The notes under the pieces are model-generated. The model did no database searches, was not told the DNA's origin, and worked only from the letters and a program-made list of their open reading frames with translations. A DNA stretch of 64,000 bases from Rhodanobacter glycinis (lineage in GTDB: Bacteria > Pseudomonadota > Gammaproteobacteria > Xanthomonadales > Rhodanobacteraceae): contig NZ_RCZB01000001.1 in NCBI RefSeq assembly GCF_006438785.1, positions 631,912 through 695,911 of the forward strand, read 5' to 3'. The translations under genes were made by a program, and so were the position numbers. This document shows positions 1 through 11,972 of this stretch, one piece after another. The number at the start of each line of letters is the position of its first letter. Positions within the stretch are counted from its first letter, which is position 1.

Positions 1-894
1 CTTACCGAAAGCCTCCTGATTGAGGCGGAGCAGCTGCTCCTTCAGGCTGGAGAACTGCACCAGCCCGAACGCCAGGCCCGCGTCGTTGCCGAGCGCACCA
101 AGGTCACCCAGGTGATTGGCCAGGCGCTCGCGCTCGAGCGCCAAGGCCCGCAGGGACGCGGCGCGGCGGGGCAGCTCGGTATCCGTGATCGACTCCAGCG
201 CGGCGCAGTAGGCCCATGAAAATGCCACCGTGCTGTCGCCGCAGATCCGTGCGGCCAGATGATGGCCTTCCGCCAGCGGCAGTCCTTCGAAGCGTTTGGC
301 GATGCCTTTGTGGGTATAGCCCAGGCGCGCTTCCAGGCGCAGCACTTTTTCGCCCACCACGGAAAAGCGGAAATGCCCCGGCTCGATCGTGCCGGCGTGC
401 ACCGGACCCACGGCGATCTCGTGCACCCCGTCGCCACTCACCGGCACGAAGGAGTACGGCGCCGGTTCCACCGGAAACGTTTGCGTGGAATCGCTGTCCC
501 GACGCAGCGGAAAGTGATCATCGGGCCATCCGCCATGACGCAGCCATGGGCGGCGGTCGCCCGCGTCGGGCTGCAGCCCCAGCAGGTCGTATACGGCACG
601 CTGCAGCCGGTCGGCTACCGGGAACCACCCAGCCAGCGACGGGTACACCGGTGTGGCCGCGGGCATCGCATGTTGCAGCAGCAGCACGTGATCGGGCAGC
701 AGGAAAGCGGCGAAGATGCGGAACATGCCGTCGACGTCCCGATCATCGGCGCCCCACAGCGCAAGCAGACAGGCGTCCAGGTCGCGCAGGCTCTGCGCGC
801 TCTGCGACCACTGCGCGGCATCGACCAATACGCGGCGCACCGCCACATTGGCGGGTAACCGGGTGCCTTCGCGTTCGAGAAAGTCAGTGGACAT
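1..894 (-). CDS. hyfG: HyfG-like large subunit (NuoC-NuoD fusion) of an energy-converting hydrogenase-related complex, 3' end cut by window
   Basis: The frame is open for 298 codons from the ATG at 894 to the window edge. Residues about 1-140 resemble NuoC/30-kDa subunits (RAVYDLLG, then PDDHFPLR). From about 157 the NuoD/HycE-like catalytic domain begins (EIAVGPVHAGTIEPGHF, LGYTHKGIAKRFEG). In true NiFe hydrogenases the first metal motif is CxxCxxxH. Here it reads C218-G-D-S221-T-V-A-F225, so the second cysteine and the histidine are lost. The second motif lies outside the window. It is the last visible gene of a leftward operon with hyfB, C, E and F, 12 bases after hyfF; a HyfI-like small subunit would be expected beyond the left edge. 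The family assignment is firm. The claim that it is not a hydrogenase rests on one motif. Confidence 0.88.
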   Translation of the reverse strand, partial: MSTDFLEREGTRLPANVAVRRVLVDAAQWSQSAQSLRDLDACLLALWGADDRDVDGMFRIFAAFLLPDHVLLLQHAMPAATPVYPSLAGWFPVADRLQRAVYDLLGLQPDAGDRRPWLRHGGWPDDHFPLRRDSDSTQTFPVEPAPYSFVPVSGDGVHEIAVGPVHAGTIEPGHFRFSVVGEKVLRLEARLGYTHKGIAKRFEGLPLAEGHHLAARICGDSTVAFSWAYCAALESITDTELPRRAASLRALALERERLANHLGDLGALGNDAGLAFGLVQFSSLKEQLLRLNQEAFGK

Positions 895-906
895 GCAGGC
901 ACTCCA

Positions 907-2361
907 TCAACCGGCCATCAGACGGGCGGCCAGCCGGTACCACTCGGCCAGCGCCGGCGGTATGTACACGCCCAGCATCAGCACGATCGCCAGATGCACG
1001 AATACCGGCACCAGCGCCGGCGAATGCGGCAGCGGCCTGGCATCGGTATCGCCGAACACCATCGGCTGAACCCGGCTGAAGATGGCGGCAAAAGCGACCG
1101 CCAGCGCGATCAGCAGGATCGGCGTGGCCCACGGATGATCGCGCATCGCGGTGGTGAGGATCAGGTACTCGCTGGCGAACACGCCGAACGGCGGCATGCC
1201 CAGAATCGCCAGCGATCCGAGCATCAGTCCCCAGCCGACGCTGGGATGCAGCGCCAGCAGGCCGCGGATGCCGTCCATGCGCTGGGTGCCGGCGCTCTGC
1301 GCGGCGTGACCGGCGGTGAAGAAGATCGCCGACTTGGTCAGCGAGTGCACCGTCATGTGCAACAGCCCGGCGAAATTCGCCACCGGCCCGCCCATGCCGA
1401 ATGCGAACGTGATGATGCCCATGTGTTCGATCGATGAATACGCGAACAGCCGCTTGATGTCGCGCTGACGCCACAGGTAGAAGCTGGCCAGCAGGGTCGA
1501 CAGCAGTCCGAAGCCCATCAGCATGTGGCCGGGCAGCGCTGAATGCAGCGCGCCATCGGCGAGGATCTTGCAACGCATGACCGCATACAACGCCACGTTC
1601 AGCAGCAGCCCCGAGAGCACCGCCGACACCGGGGTCGGGCCTTCGGCATGCGCATCGGGCAGCCAGTTGTGCAGCGGCGCCAGCCCGACCTTGGTGCCGT
1701 AGCCGACCAGCAGGAACACGAACGCCAATCCCATCACCCGCGGCTCCAACTGACCCTTGACCGCGTCTAGGTGGGTCCACAGCAACGCGTCCATGTCGCT
1801 GCCGCCCAGCAGCCCCTCGGCAGCCACGTACAGCAGGATCGTGCCGAACAGCGCCAGCGCGATGCCGACACCGCACAGGATGAAATACTTCCACGCGGCC
1901 TCGATGCTGGCACGCGTGCGGTACAACGACACCAGCAGCACCGTCGACAGCGTGGCCGCCTCCATCGACACCCACAGGAAGCCCATGTTGTTGGTGGTGA
2001 GCGCGACGAACATCGCGGCCATGAACAGCTGGTACATGCTGTGGTACAGGCGCAGTCGACCCGGCGAGAGCCGTCCGTGCCCGGCCTCGATGCGCATGTA
2101 GGGACGCGAGAACACCGCGGTGGTGAAGCCGACCAGCGCCGTCAGCGCCACCAGGAACACGTTGAACGGATCGATGAAGAACTGCTCGCGGGCGACCGTC
2201 ATCGGGCCGCCATGGATGATCCGCACCACCAGCGCGGCGGCGGCGAGCAGGGTGGCCAGGCTCACCGCGACATTCACCTCGGCGGCATACCGCTGCGCCC
2301 CGACCACGGCGAGCAGGGCGGCACCGAGCAGGGGGAACCCCAGCACCAGCAGGATCTCCAC
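907..2361 (-). CDS. hyfF: HyfF-like membrane subunit (MrpD/NuoN-type proton-antiporter-like)
   Basis: This 484-residue protein is hydrophobic throughout, with about 13-14 predicted membrane spans and the proton-conducting antiporter module shared by complex I NuoL/M/N and hydrogenase-4 HyfF. Visible family segments are GYGTKVGLAPLHNWLPDAH, the SAVLSGLLLNVALY helix, the FAYSSIEHMG stretch and HMTVHSLTKSAIFF, which carries the lysine typical of the broken helix. It is somewhat shorter than E. coli HyfF (526). It starts one base after the hyfE stop and sits 12 bases before hyfG, so it is translated as part of the operon. Its expected role is proton or sodium translocation coupled to the peripheral subunits. 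Confidence 0.9.
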   Translation of the reverse strand: MEILLVLGFPLLGAALLAVVGAQRYAAEVNVAVSLATLLAAAALVVRIIHGGPMTVAREQFFIDPFNVFLVALTALVGFTTAVFSRPYMRIEAGHGRLSPGRLRLYHSMYQLFMAAMFVALTTNNMGFLWVSMEAATLSTVLLVSLYRTRASIEAAWKYFILCGVGIALALFGTILLYVAAEGLLGGSDMDALLWTHLDAVKGQLEPRVMGLAFVFLLVGYGTKVGLAPLHNWLPDAHAEGPTPVSAVLSGLLLNVALYAVMRCKILADGALHSALPGHMLMGFGLLSTLLASFYLWRQRDIKRLFAYSSIEHMGIITFAFGMGGPVANFAGLLHMTVHSLTKSAIFFTAGHAAQSAGTQRMDGIRGLLALHPSVGWGLMLGSLAILGMPPFGVFASEYLILTTAMRDHPWATPILLIALAVAFAAIFSRVQPMVFGDTDARPLPHSPALVPVFVHLAIVLMLGVYIPPALAEWYRLAARLMAG

Positions 2362-2362
2362 G

Positions 2363-3028
2363 TCAGTCCTCCTTGAGCGATTCGAGATGCTGCAGATCGA
2401 GGCTGTCGAACTGCTCGCTGATCTGGAAGAAGAAGATGCCGAAGATGAACACCCCCACCAGCAGATCCAGCGCGATGCCCAGCTCCACCACCAGCGGCAT
2501 GCCGTAAGTGGTGCTGGTGGCGGCGAAGAACAGCCCGTTCTCCAGCGCCAGGAAACCGATCACCTGGGTGAATGCCTTGCGCCGCGCCAGGATCATCAGG
2601 AACGCCAGCAGCACCACCGCCAGCGCGATGCCCAGCGTGCGCCGGATGATGGTGGTGGCCAGTGCACTGACCGGCTGCGCCAGGCCGAACGCGAAAATCA
2701 CCAGCACCAGCCCGACCAGCATCAGGGTCGGCACGTTGACCAGCGGCTCGTTGTCGCGCTCGATGCCCAGCTTGCGCATCAGGCGCAGCAGGATCCACGG
2801 CAGCAGGCCCACTTTCAGCAGCAGCGTGAGGGCGGCCGAATAGTACAGGTGGCTCTGATGGGCGGTGGCGGCGACCAGCGCGGTGGAAGCCACCAGCACC
2901 ACGCCCTGCCACACCAGCAGGGTGACCAGCCGCCGGCTGCGGCGCTCGGCGAGCATGGCGAACGAGATCAGCAGAAGGGCACCGGCCAGCATCTGCAGCA
3001 GCTGGGTGGCGAGGTTCATCGTGGCCAT
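2363..3028 (-). CDS. hyfE: HyfE-like membrane subunit (NuoK/MrpC-type)
   Basis: This 221-residue integral membrane protein matches HyfE in length (216 in E. coli) and in its arrangement of about six to seven helices. The family signature region ALENGLFFAAT, in the helix that carries a conserved glutamate, lies near residue 160. HyfE corresponds to the small antiporter-associated subunit (NuoK-like) of the complex. The next gene, hyfF, begins one base later, and hyfC ends four bases before this start, so translation is coupled. The soluble tail EQFDSLDLQHLESLKED is usual for the family. Confidence 0.88.
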   Translation of the reverse strand: MATMNLATQLLQMLAGALLLISFAMLAERRSRRLVTLLVWQGVVLVASTALVAATAHQSHLYYSAALTLLLKVGLLPWILLRLMRKLGIERDNEPLVNVPTLMLVGLVLVIFAFGLAQPVSALATTIIRRTLGIALAVVLLAFLMILARRKAFTQVIGFLALENGLFFAATSTTYGMPLVVELGIALDLLVGVFIFGIFFFQISEQFDSLDLQHLESLKED

Positions 3029-3032
3029 CGGG

Positions 3033-3995
3033 TCAGACCTCCAGCAGCAGATGCACGAGCAGGCCGAGCACGGCGAGCAGGAATGCCATGGTCAGGAACT
3101 CCGGCGCGCGGAACAGCCGCAGTTTGGCCGACACGGTCTCGAACAGCGCAAGTGCCGCCCCGGCGATGACGAGCTTGAGCAGCAGCGCGGCGATCGCGAG
3201 AACCAGCAGCCGCGGGTCGGCGCCATTCACCACGATCCCCCACGGCATGAACAAGGCGAAGCCGATGCAGGCGTAATTGAACAGCTTGAGCCAGGAGGCC
3301 CATTCGATCAGCGCCAGGTGGCGCGCCGAGTATTCCAGCACCATCGCCTCGTGGATCATCGTCAGTTCGAGATGGGTACTGGGGTTGTCGATCGGCAGGC
3401 GTGCGTTCTCGGCCAGCAGCACCATCACGAACGCCACGCCGGCAAACGCCAGGCTCGGATGCAGCACGAATTGATGCGCGGTCAACGTGCCCTCGACGAT
3501 GGCGGGCAGGGCGGTGCTGCCGAACATCAGGAAGGCGCTGAACAGCACCATCAGCAGTGCCGGCTCGGTAAGAAATCCGATCATCATCTCGCGGCGTGCG
3601 CCAAGCGTGCCGAATGCGGTGCCCACATCCATCGCCGCCAGCGCCATGAAGACGCGTCCGGTGGCGAACAGGCCGACCAGCGCAATCGCGTCGGCCACCC
3701 GCGCCAGCGGCAGCTCGGTGGTCACCGAGGGGATGATCGCGGCGGCGAGCGCCATCGTGGCGAATACCACATACGGCGCGCTGCGGAACAACGGCGAGGC
3801 GTGCGTCGCCAGTGCCGCATCCTTGTGCAACAGCTTGCGCAGTATCCGGTAGGGCTGCCACAGCGAGGGTGCGGAGCGGTTCTGCAACCAGGCGCGGCAC
3901 TGCGTCACCCAGCCGGCAAACAGCGGCGCCAGAGCGATCGCCAGCAGGCATCCACCGATCTGCCAGACGTAGGCAGCGATGTTCACTGGACGCAC
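3033..3995 (-). CDS. hyfC: HyfC/HycD-like membrane anchor (NuoH-type)
   Basis: The 320-residue product has about eight membrane helices and the NuoH/HycD family features. It connects the peripheral electron-transfer arm with the membrane antiporter arm. Cytoplasmic segments such as QNRSAPSLWQPYRILRKLL near the N terminus and LELTMIHEAMVLEYSARHL near residue 230, rich in conserved glutamates, are typical of HycD/HyfC. The start overlaps the end of hyfB by 13 bases. The 320-residue length equals that of E. coli HyfC within a few residues. Confidence 0.9.
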   Translation of the reverse strand: MRPVNIAAYVWQIGGCLLAIALAPLFAGWVTQCRAWLQNRSAPSLWQPYRILRKLLHKDAALATHASPLFRSAPYVVFATMALAAAIIPSVTTELPLARVADAIALVGLFATGRVFMALAAMDVGTAFGTLGARREMMIGFLTEPALLMVLFSAFLMFGSTALPAIVEGTLTAHQFVLHPSLAFAGVAFVMVLLAENARLPIDNPSTHLELTMIHEAMVLEYSARHLALIEWASWLKLFNYACIGFALFMPWGIVVNGADPRLLVLAIAALLLKLVIAGAALALFETVSAKLRLFRAPEFLTMAFLLAVLGLLVHLLLEV

Positions 3996-6004
3996 ACCAG
4001 CAGAAAGATCAACGTCACGAAGCTGTACAGCAGATAGATCGAAAGACGACCGCCCTGCAGGAACGCCAGGCTGTCTGCGATGCGCCGGGTGAGCCGTGCC
4101 AGCGGCAGGTACAGCGCGTGCCAGAAGCGGTCACTGATCAGCACGCTGTAACGCGGCTGCAGATCGGAGGGCAGCGGCAGTTCGCGCTGCTGCCGAAACA
4201 CCGGCCCGAACAGGTGACGGATCGGCTGCCCGAAACCTTCGGCGGTGTCCTGCATGCGCGGCGTCTGCCATGGATAACCGCAGTCCCACGGCGGGGTGCG
4301 GCGGAGTCGTCCGTGATGGAACAAGCGCACCAGCACGAAGGTCGCCCCGATCACCAGCAGCAACCCCAGCCACAGCCACAGTCCGCTGTAGGACGCCCGA
4401 TTGGAGGCTACCGGCGTCATCCACCAGGCCGATTGCCCGTGCTGCACGGTCGTGCCTACAAGGCTCAGGGTCACCCGCCCCACGACATCCAGCGCGACCT
4501 GCGGAAAGATGCCGATCAGCACGCAGCCCAGCGCCAGCCAGATCAGGCCCAGCCGCTCCAGCGCGCCGGCATCATGCGCTTCCCGCAGCGCAGGTTCGCG
4601 CGGCTGGCCGAGAAAGATCACGCCGTAGAACTTCACCATCACGTAGCCGGCCAATGCCGCCGTCAGCGACACGATGGCCGCGCCCAGCGGCACGATCATG
4701 TTGAGGAATGCATGCGGAATGTGTGGTGTCTGCAGGAATGCCTGCAGCAGCAGCCATTCGGACACGAAACCATTCAGCGGCGGCAGCCCGGCGATGGCCA
4801 GCGAACCGATCAGGGCCAGCATGGCCACCCATGGCATCCGCCGGATCAGGCCGCCGAGCTTGCCCAGGCTGCGCTCGCCGGTGGCATGCATCACCGATCC
4901 GGTGGCCAGAAACAGCAGGCTCTTGAAGAATGCATGGTTGAACGCGTGGATCAGCGCTGCCGCCAGCGCCAGCGCCGCTAGCAGGCGCATGTCGAAACTG
5001 CGGCACACTAGCGCGAGCCCGATGCCGGCGAGGATCAGGCCGATGTTCTCGATCGAGGAGTACGCCAGCAGCCGCTTCATGTCGGCCTGCACGGCCGCGA
5101 AGATGGCGCCGTACAACGCGGTGCCGAGCCCGAGTCCGAGTGTCAGCAATCCCCACCACCACGGGCCGACATGCAGCAGATCCAGGCTGACCCGCAGCAG
5201 CCCGTAGATGGCGGTCTTCAGCATCAGCGCGCTCATCATCGCCGATACCGGCGATGGCGCCGCCGGATGCGCTTCCGGCAGCCATACATGCAGCGGCACC
5301 ATGCCCGCCTTGGCGCCGAACCCGAACAACGCCAGCACGAACGCCACGCTGGCCCAGGCCGGTGCAAGCGTCGCACCGCGCATCGCGTCGAACGTCATCT
5401 GCCAGCTGCCGCCATGCAGCACGCCGAAACACAGCAGCAGTGCCAGTGCACCCACGTGCGCCATCAGCAGGTAAAGGAAACCGGCGCGCCGGATCTCCGG
5501 CAGCCGGTGCTGGGTAGTCACCAGGAAGTACGAACTCAGCGCCATGGTTTCCCAGGCCACCATGAACAGGTAGGCATCGTCGGCCAGGATGACCATGGCC
5601 ATGCTGGCCAGAAACACGTGGTACTGCAGGCAGAGCAGCCCCGGAGCCGTGCCTTCGCCTTGCCGGAAATAGCCGGCGGCGAAGATCGAGATACCGGCGC
5701 CAGCGCTGCCCAGCAGCAACAGGAAGAAACCGGACAGCGCGTCCAGCCGCACGTGGAACGGCAGATCCGGCAGTCCCAGCGGAAGCAGAGCGCTCTGTGC
5801 GGTGAAATCTGCCGTTAGTGCCAACGCGCCCATACCGGCGACGCCGAGTGCTACCAGCGCTCCCAACGGAAACAGGATGCGGGCGACCCAGCCGATGCGA
5901 TTGGACTGGACCAGACCGAGAGCCCCCACCAGCAACCATGCGGCGATCAGGTACAGCAGCACAGCAAGTGGTGTGACTGTGGCCAGTGCGCTCACCGCTG
6001 CCAC
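3983..6004 (-). CDS. hyfB: HyfB-like large membrane subunit (NuoL/MrpA-type antiporter)
   Basis: This is the first gene of the leftward operon. It encodes 673 residues, the same as E. coli HyfB/HycC-type subunits, with about 16 membrane spans. Family segments include FGAKAGMVPLHVWLPEAH, PVSAMMSALMLKTAIYGLLR, LAYSSIENIGLI and ALIHAFNHAFFKSLLFLATG, the last with the conserved lysine and histidines of the proton path. The frame begins with GTG at 6004; in-frame GTG codons a few residues further in are alternatives. The intergenic space to the divergent regulator holds an AT-rich palindrome 67 bases upstream, a likely control point for the operon. Confidence 0.9.
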   Translation of the reverse strand: MAAVSALATVTPLAVLLYLIAAWLLVGALGLVQSNRIGWVARILFPLGALVALGVAGMGALALTADFTAQSALLPLGLPDLPFHVRLDALSGFFLLLLGSAGAGISIFAAGYFRQGEGTAPGLLCLQYHVFLASMAMVILADDAYLFMVAWETMALSSYFLVTTQHRLPEIRRAGFLYLLMAHVGALALLLCFGVLHGGSWQMTFDAMRGATLAPAWASVAFVLALFGFGAKAGMVPLHVWLPEAHPAAPSPVSAMMSALMLKTAIYGLLRVSLDLLHVGPWWWGLLTLGLGLGTALYGAIFAAVQADMKRLLAYSSIENIGLILAGIGLALVCRSFDMRLLAALALAAALIHAFNHAFFKSLLFLATGSVMHATGERSLGKLGGLIRRMPWVAMLALIGSLAIAGLPPLNGFVSEWLLLQAFLQTPHIPHAFLNMIVPLGAAIVSLTAALAGYVMVKFYGVIFLGQPREPALREAHDAGALERLGLIWLALGCVLIGIFPQVALDVVGRVTLSLVGTTVQHGQSAWWMTPVASNRASYSGLWLWLGLLLVIGATFVLVRLFHHGRLRRTPPWDCGYPWQTPRMQDTAEGFGQPIRHLFGPVFRQQRELPLPSDLQPRYSVLISDRFWHALYLPLARLTRRIADSLAFLQGGRLSIYLLYSFVTLIFLLVCVQ

Positions 6005-6070
6005 GCCCCTGATTTCGGCTTGCCACGGCTGATCTGGTGGCTGGTGATGGTCGGTGCCCGTGCGTATTTC

Positions 6071-6089
6071 ATGATAAGTGTATTATCAT
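6071..6089. promoter_or_regulatory. AT-rich palindrome, candidate operator between hyfB and the RHH gene
   Basis: ATGATAA-gtgta-TTATCAT is a perfect 7-base inverted repeat with a 5-base spacer in otherwise GC-rich DNA. It lies 67 bases before hyfB and 37 bases before the ribbon-helix-helix gene, between divergent genes. RHH proteins commonly autoregulate by binding such short palindromes, so this is the best candidate for its site. Binding is inferred only. Confidence 0.5.
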
Positions 6090-6125
6090 AAGAGTTGTTT
6101 CCAGTGTAAGACTGATGAGACGCGT

Positions 6126-6353
6126 ATGCCAACAGAAAATCGCACAGCCCGCCTGACCATCCTGATCGATCCGCGCAAGAAAGCCGTTTTCGAGCGGCTG
6201 TGTACTGGAGAAGACGCCACATCGTCGCAGGTCGTGCGTCGACTGATCCGGGACTACATCGAGCAGCGATTGGGACACCCCTGGCATGCCGAGGACGACG
6301 TTGCCGAAAAGGCCGTGCCGGCACGCGGGGGCTCGCATGTCCGTGCGCGCTGA
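6126..6353 (+). CDS. Ribbon-helix-helix (CopG/Arc-type) DNA-binding protein
   Basis: The 75-residue product has the RHH layout. A beta strand (ARLTILIDP, residues 8-16) comes first, then helix A (KKAVFERLCTG) and helix B (SSQVVRRLIRDYIEQRLG). A tail of about 27 residues follows that might contact a partner. The ATG at 6126 was chosen over a GTG at 6078 because the upstream extension would run through the palindrome and does not fit the fold. The gene is divergent from the hyf operon and its 3' end overlaps the next gene by 17 bases. Likely roles are repressor of itself and possibly of hyf, or an antitoxin-like partner of the downstream protein. Confidence 0.75.
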   Translation: MPTENRTARLTILIDPRKKAVFERLCTGEDATSSQVVRRLIRDYIEQRLGHPWHAEDDVAEKAVPARGGSHVRAR

Positions 6354-7122
6354 AGACTCCCGGCCACTGCGACGGAAAGCTGCTGGCCCAGCCAAGGCTG
6401 TTCCGCTGTCGAGGATCGGACTGGCACCCGAACAGGTGGCCTTCATAGGGGAGGCTGCAGCGGAAAACGTGTTCGTGCAGGTCCTGTGCTGGCCCACGAT
6501 GCCCGCTGCGTGGTCGGCGCTCGCCGAGGCCGCCGCATCCATGCGCGCGATACGTGACGGGCTGTCGATGTCCAACCCCGTGGTGGGTTCGTCCTGGTTG
6601 CAGCAGGTGGCACCGCAGCTGAGTGGTCCGCTTGAACGCGAATGGGGGGCCGCCGAAAGCACCTTGGCCACGCTGATCCGACGCCTGCCCGTGCGCTTCG
6701 CGGTCGCCATCGTGCGACTCGAGTCGGGTGAACGTCAGGGCGGCGCTGCCGCGCGCTGCCGTTCGTTGTTCACGGGCTGCCTGACCGCCTATGGCACTTA
6801 TCTCAAGACCTCCAATCAGTGCGCTTTCCGGCTGATGCTCGCGCCGGGTCAGAGTGCGGAAACAAATGCCCAGCGCCTCGCCGTCTACGCGGAAATGCTG
6901 CCGCATCTGGAGGGCAGCGGACGGCTTGGTGCACTCGAACTGGCGTTCTGGCCCGGAGGCACGCCACCGTTGCCGATGGAGGTGGCGCAGCTGGCTGCGG
7001 CAGCCGTGAGCCGACATCTGCAGGCACCGGCTCAGGCCAATCCCCTGTTCGATGCGGTGCGCGAGCAGCTGGCGCCGCCATCTCACTTTCATGCGCTGAG
7101 CGGGAGATCGGCGCGTCGCTGA
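6337..7122 (+). CDS. Protein of unknown function, co-encoded with the RHH regulator
   Basis: I do not recognise this 261-residue protein. It overlaps the RHH gene by 17 bases (ATG at 6337), so the pair is almost certainly translated together. It has no signal peptide and no clear membrane segment. Residues 1-25 are basic and the rest is mixed alpha-helical with alanine/leucine-rich stretches. An SNPVVGSSWLQQVAPQLSGP segment lies near the middle, and a few cysteines (CWP, CRSLFTGC) are seen without metal-motif spacing. Its codon usage is GC-rich like its neighbours, which supports it being real. The gene order (small DNA-binding protein, then overlapping larger protein) resembles regulator-effector or toxin-antitoxin pairs, but nothing in the sequence proves that. 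Confidence 0.65.
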   Translation: MSVRAEDSRPLRRKAAGPAKAVPLSRIGLAPEQVAFIGEAAAENVFVQVLCWPTMPAAWSALAEAAASMRAIRDGLSMSNPVVGSSWLQQVAPQLSGPLEREWGAAESTLATLIRRLPVRFAVAIVRLESGERQGGAAARCRSLFTGCLTAYGTYLKTSNQCAFRLMLAPGQSAETNAQRLAVYAEMLPHLEGSGRLGALELAFWPGGTPPLPMEVAQLAAAAVSRHLQAPAQANPLFDAVREQLAPPSHFHALSGRSARR

Positions 7123-7297
7123 AGGATGACCCGCATGGCAGTGGATGGCGACGTGCCGGTGATCGCCACTCAGCCACTGAAAGACTGATCCCGCAATGCC
7201 GGTGCTGCCCCGTGCCGCGCAGCGTGTCCGTCGGTTTGTATGGTCGCTATACGACGAAGTCGACCGCCGCTATCGGCACGGACTGAAGCGGTGAGCT

Positions 7298-10333
<3,036 letters not shown>

Positions 10334-10545
10334 GCGTTGCCCGCCATTCCGGGCTGACGTGCGCAGGCGCGATCTGCCACGACGTTCCTTCCTCTGGAAG
10401 GAATCTGCATCCTCACCTTCACTTGTGTTCTGCCCCCCGGCCGGTGCGCTGCGGATCAAGGTCGCAACGTGAGCGCATCATAGCGGCAATCCACTCCATC
10501 CTGATGCGCGGGCCGGCCCGTCGGGGCATGCCGTATCATGCCTGG

Positions 10546-11883
10546 ATGCCTCGCAACATCATGACGCCCACGCCCGGCCTGTTCGCCGAACCCGATGCGC
10601 TCAAGCCGCTGGCCGAGCGCATGCGCCCGCGCAGCCTCGACGAGATCGTCGGCCAGCAGCGCCTGGTCGGCGCGGACAAGGCGCTGCGCCGCGCGCTGGA
10701 GGCCGGCAAGATCCATTCGATGGTGCTGTGGGGGCCGCCCGGCTGCGGCAAGACAACCCTGGCTCTGCTGGTGGCGCGCTACGCCGATGCGGATTTCCGC
10801 GCGATCTCCGCCGTGCTGTCCGGCCTGCCGGACGTGCGCAAGGCGCTGGCCGAGGCCGAGGTGAATTTCGCCCAGGGCCGGCGCACCGTGCTGTTCGTCG
10901 ACGAGGTGCACCGCTTCAACAAGACCCAGCAGGATGCGTTCCTGCCGCACATCGAAAAAGGCGTGATCATCTTCATCGGCGCCACCACCGAGAACCCCTC
11001 GTTCGAACTGAACTCCGCGCTGCTGTCGCGCTGCCGCGTGCACGTGCTGGAACCGATCTCGACCGACGACATCGTGGCGGCGCTCAAGCGTGCACTGAGC
11101 GACAGCGAGCGCGGCCTCGGCGAGCTGCAGCTGCAGGTCAGCGATGCCTCGCTGGAGTCGATCGCCCAGGCCGCCGACGGCGACGTGCGCCGCGCGCTGA
11201 CCCTGCTGGAAATCGCCGCCGAGCTCGCCGAAAACAACCGCATCGACGACACCACGCTGACCCAGGTGCTGGCCGACCGCACCCGTCGCTTCGACAAGAT
11301 GGGCGAGCAGTTCTACGACCAGATTTCGGCGCTGCATAAATCCGTGCGTTCGTCCGATCCCGATGCCGCGGTGTACTGGCTATGCCGCATGCTCGATGGC
11401 GGCGTCGATCCGCTGTACCTGGCGCGCCGGATGACGCGCATGGCGGTGGAAGACGTCGGCCTGGCCGAGCCGCGCGCATGGCGCATGGCGCTGGATGCGT
11501 GGGATACCTACGAGCGCCTGGGCAGTCCCGAAGGCGAACTGGGCCTGGCTCAGCTGGCGATCTGGCTGGCGATCTCGCCCAAGAGCAACGCTGCCTACAT
11601 GGCCTACAACAAGGCCCGCGCCGCCATCCGTGAAGGCGGCACGCTGGAAGTGCCGATGCACCTGCGCAACGCACCGACCAAGTTGATGAAGGGGCTCGGC
11701 TACGGCAAGGGCTACCAGTATGACCACGACGCCGAAGGCGGCATCGCGCTCGATCAGCAATGCCTGCCCGACGCGCTCGCCGGCAGCGTGTTCTACGAAC
11801 CGGTCGATCGCGGGCTGGAATTGCAGCTGCGCGAAAAACTGCTGGCGCTGCGCGCGGCGCGCGAGAAGGCACGCAGCAAGTAG
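10546..11883 (+). CDS. rarA: Replication-associated recombination protein A (MgsA), AAA+ ATPase
   Basis: The 445-residue AAA+ protein is close to E. coli RarA (447). A Walker A motif (GPPGCGKTT) lies near residue 63 and Walker B with VDEVHRFNK near 118. Sensor 1 is GATTENPSFELN and the arginine-finger region LLSRCRVHVL follows. The C-terminal helical tetramerisation domain contains KSVRSSDPDAAVYWLCRML. RarA acts at stalled replication forks. The ATG at 10546 matches the family N terminus (GLFAEP, then PLAERMRPRSLDEIVGQ); an ATG at 10561 would remove only five residues. Confidence 0.95.
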   Translation: MPRNIMTPTPGLFAEPDALKPLAERMRPRSLDEIVGQQRLVGADKALRRALEAGKIHSMVLWGPPGCGKTTLALLVARYADADFRAISAVLSGLPDVRKALAEAEVNFAQGRRTVLFVDEVHRFNKTQQDAFLPHIEKGVIIFIGATTENPSFELNSALLSRCRVHVLEPISTDDIVAALKRALSDSERGLGELQLQVSDASLESIAQAADGDVRRALTLLEIAAELAENNRIDDTTLTQVLADRTRRFDKMGEQFYDQISALHKSVRSSDPDAAVYWLCRMLDGGVDPLYLARRMTRMAVEDVGLAEPRAWRMALDAWDTYERLGSPEGELGLAQLAIWLAISPKSNAAYMAYNKARAAIREGGTLEVPMHLRNAPTKLMKGLGYGKGYQYDHDAEGGIALDQQCLPDALAGSVFYEPVDRGLELQLREKLLALRAAREKARSK

Positions 11884-11972
11884 CGCCCTATGCATCCGCG
11901 GCTGCTGCGCGCGCCCTTGCACGGCTTTCGAGGTCCGACTTAGATTCGGGCCATCAACCGGGAGGGCGAATC

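Noticed and set aside
2120..3169. Long histidine/glutamine-rich frames antisense to hyfE/hyfF and similar ones across the window (for example 30841-33318)
   Set aside because: They are reverse-strand shadows of GC-rich membrane-protein genes, with no ribosome sites and biased composition.
5992..7092. A 366-codon leftward frame across the RHH gene and its partner
   Set aside because: It overlaps the start of hyfB and the palindrome, has improbable composition and no family match; the rightward pair explains the region.
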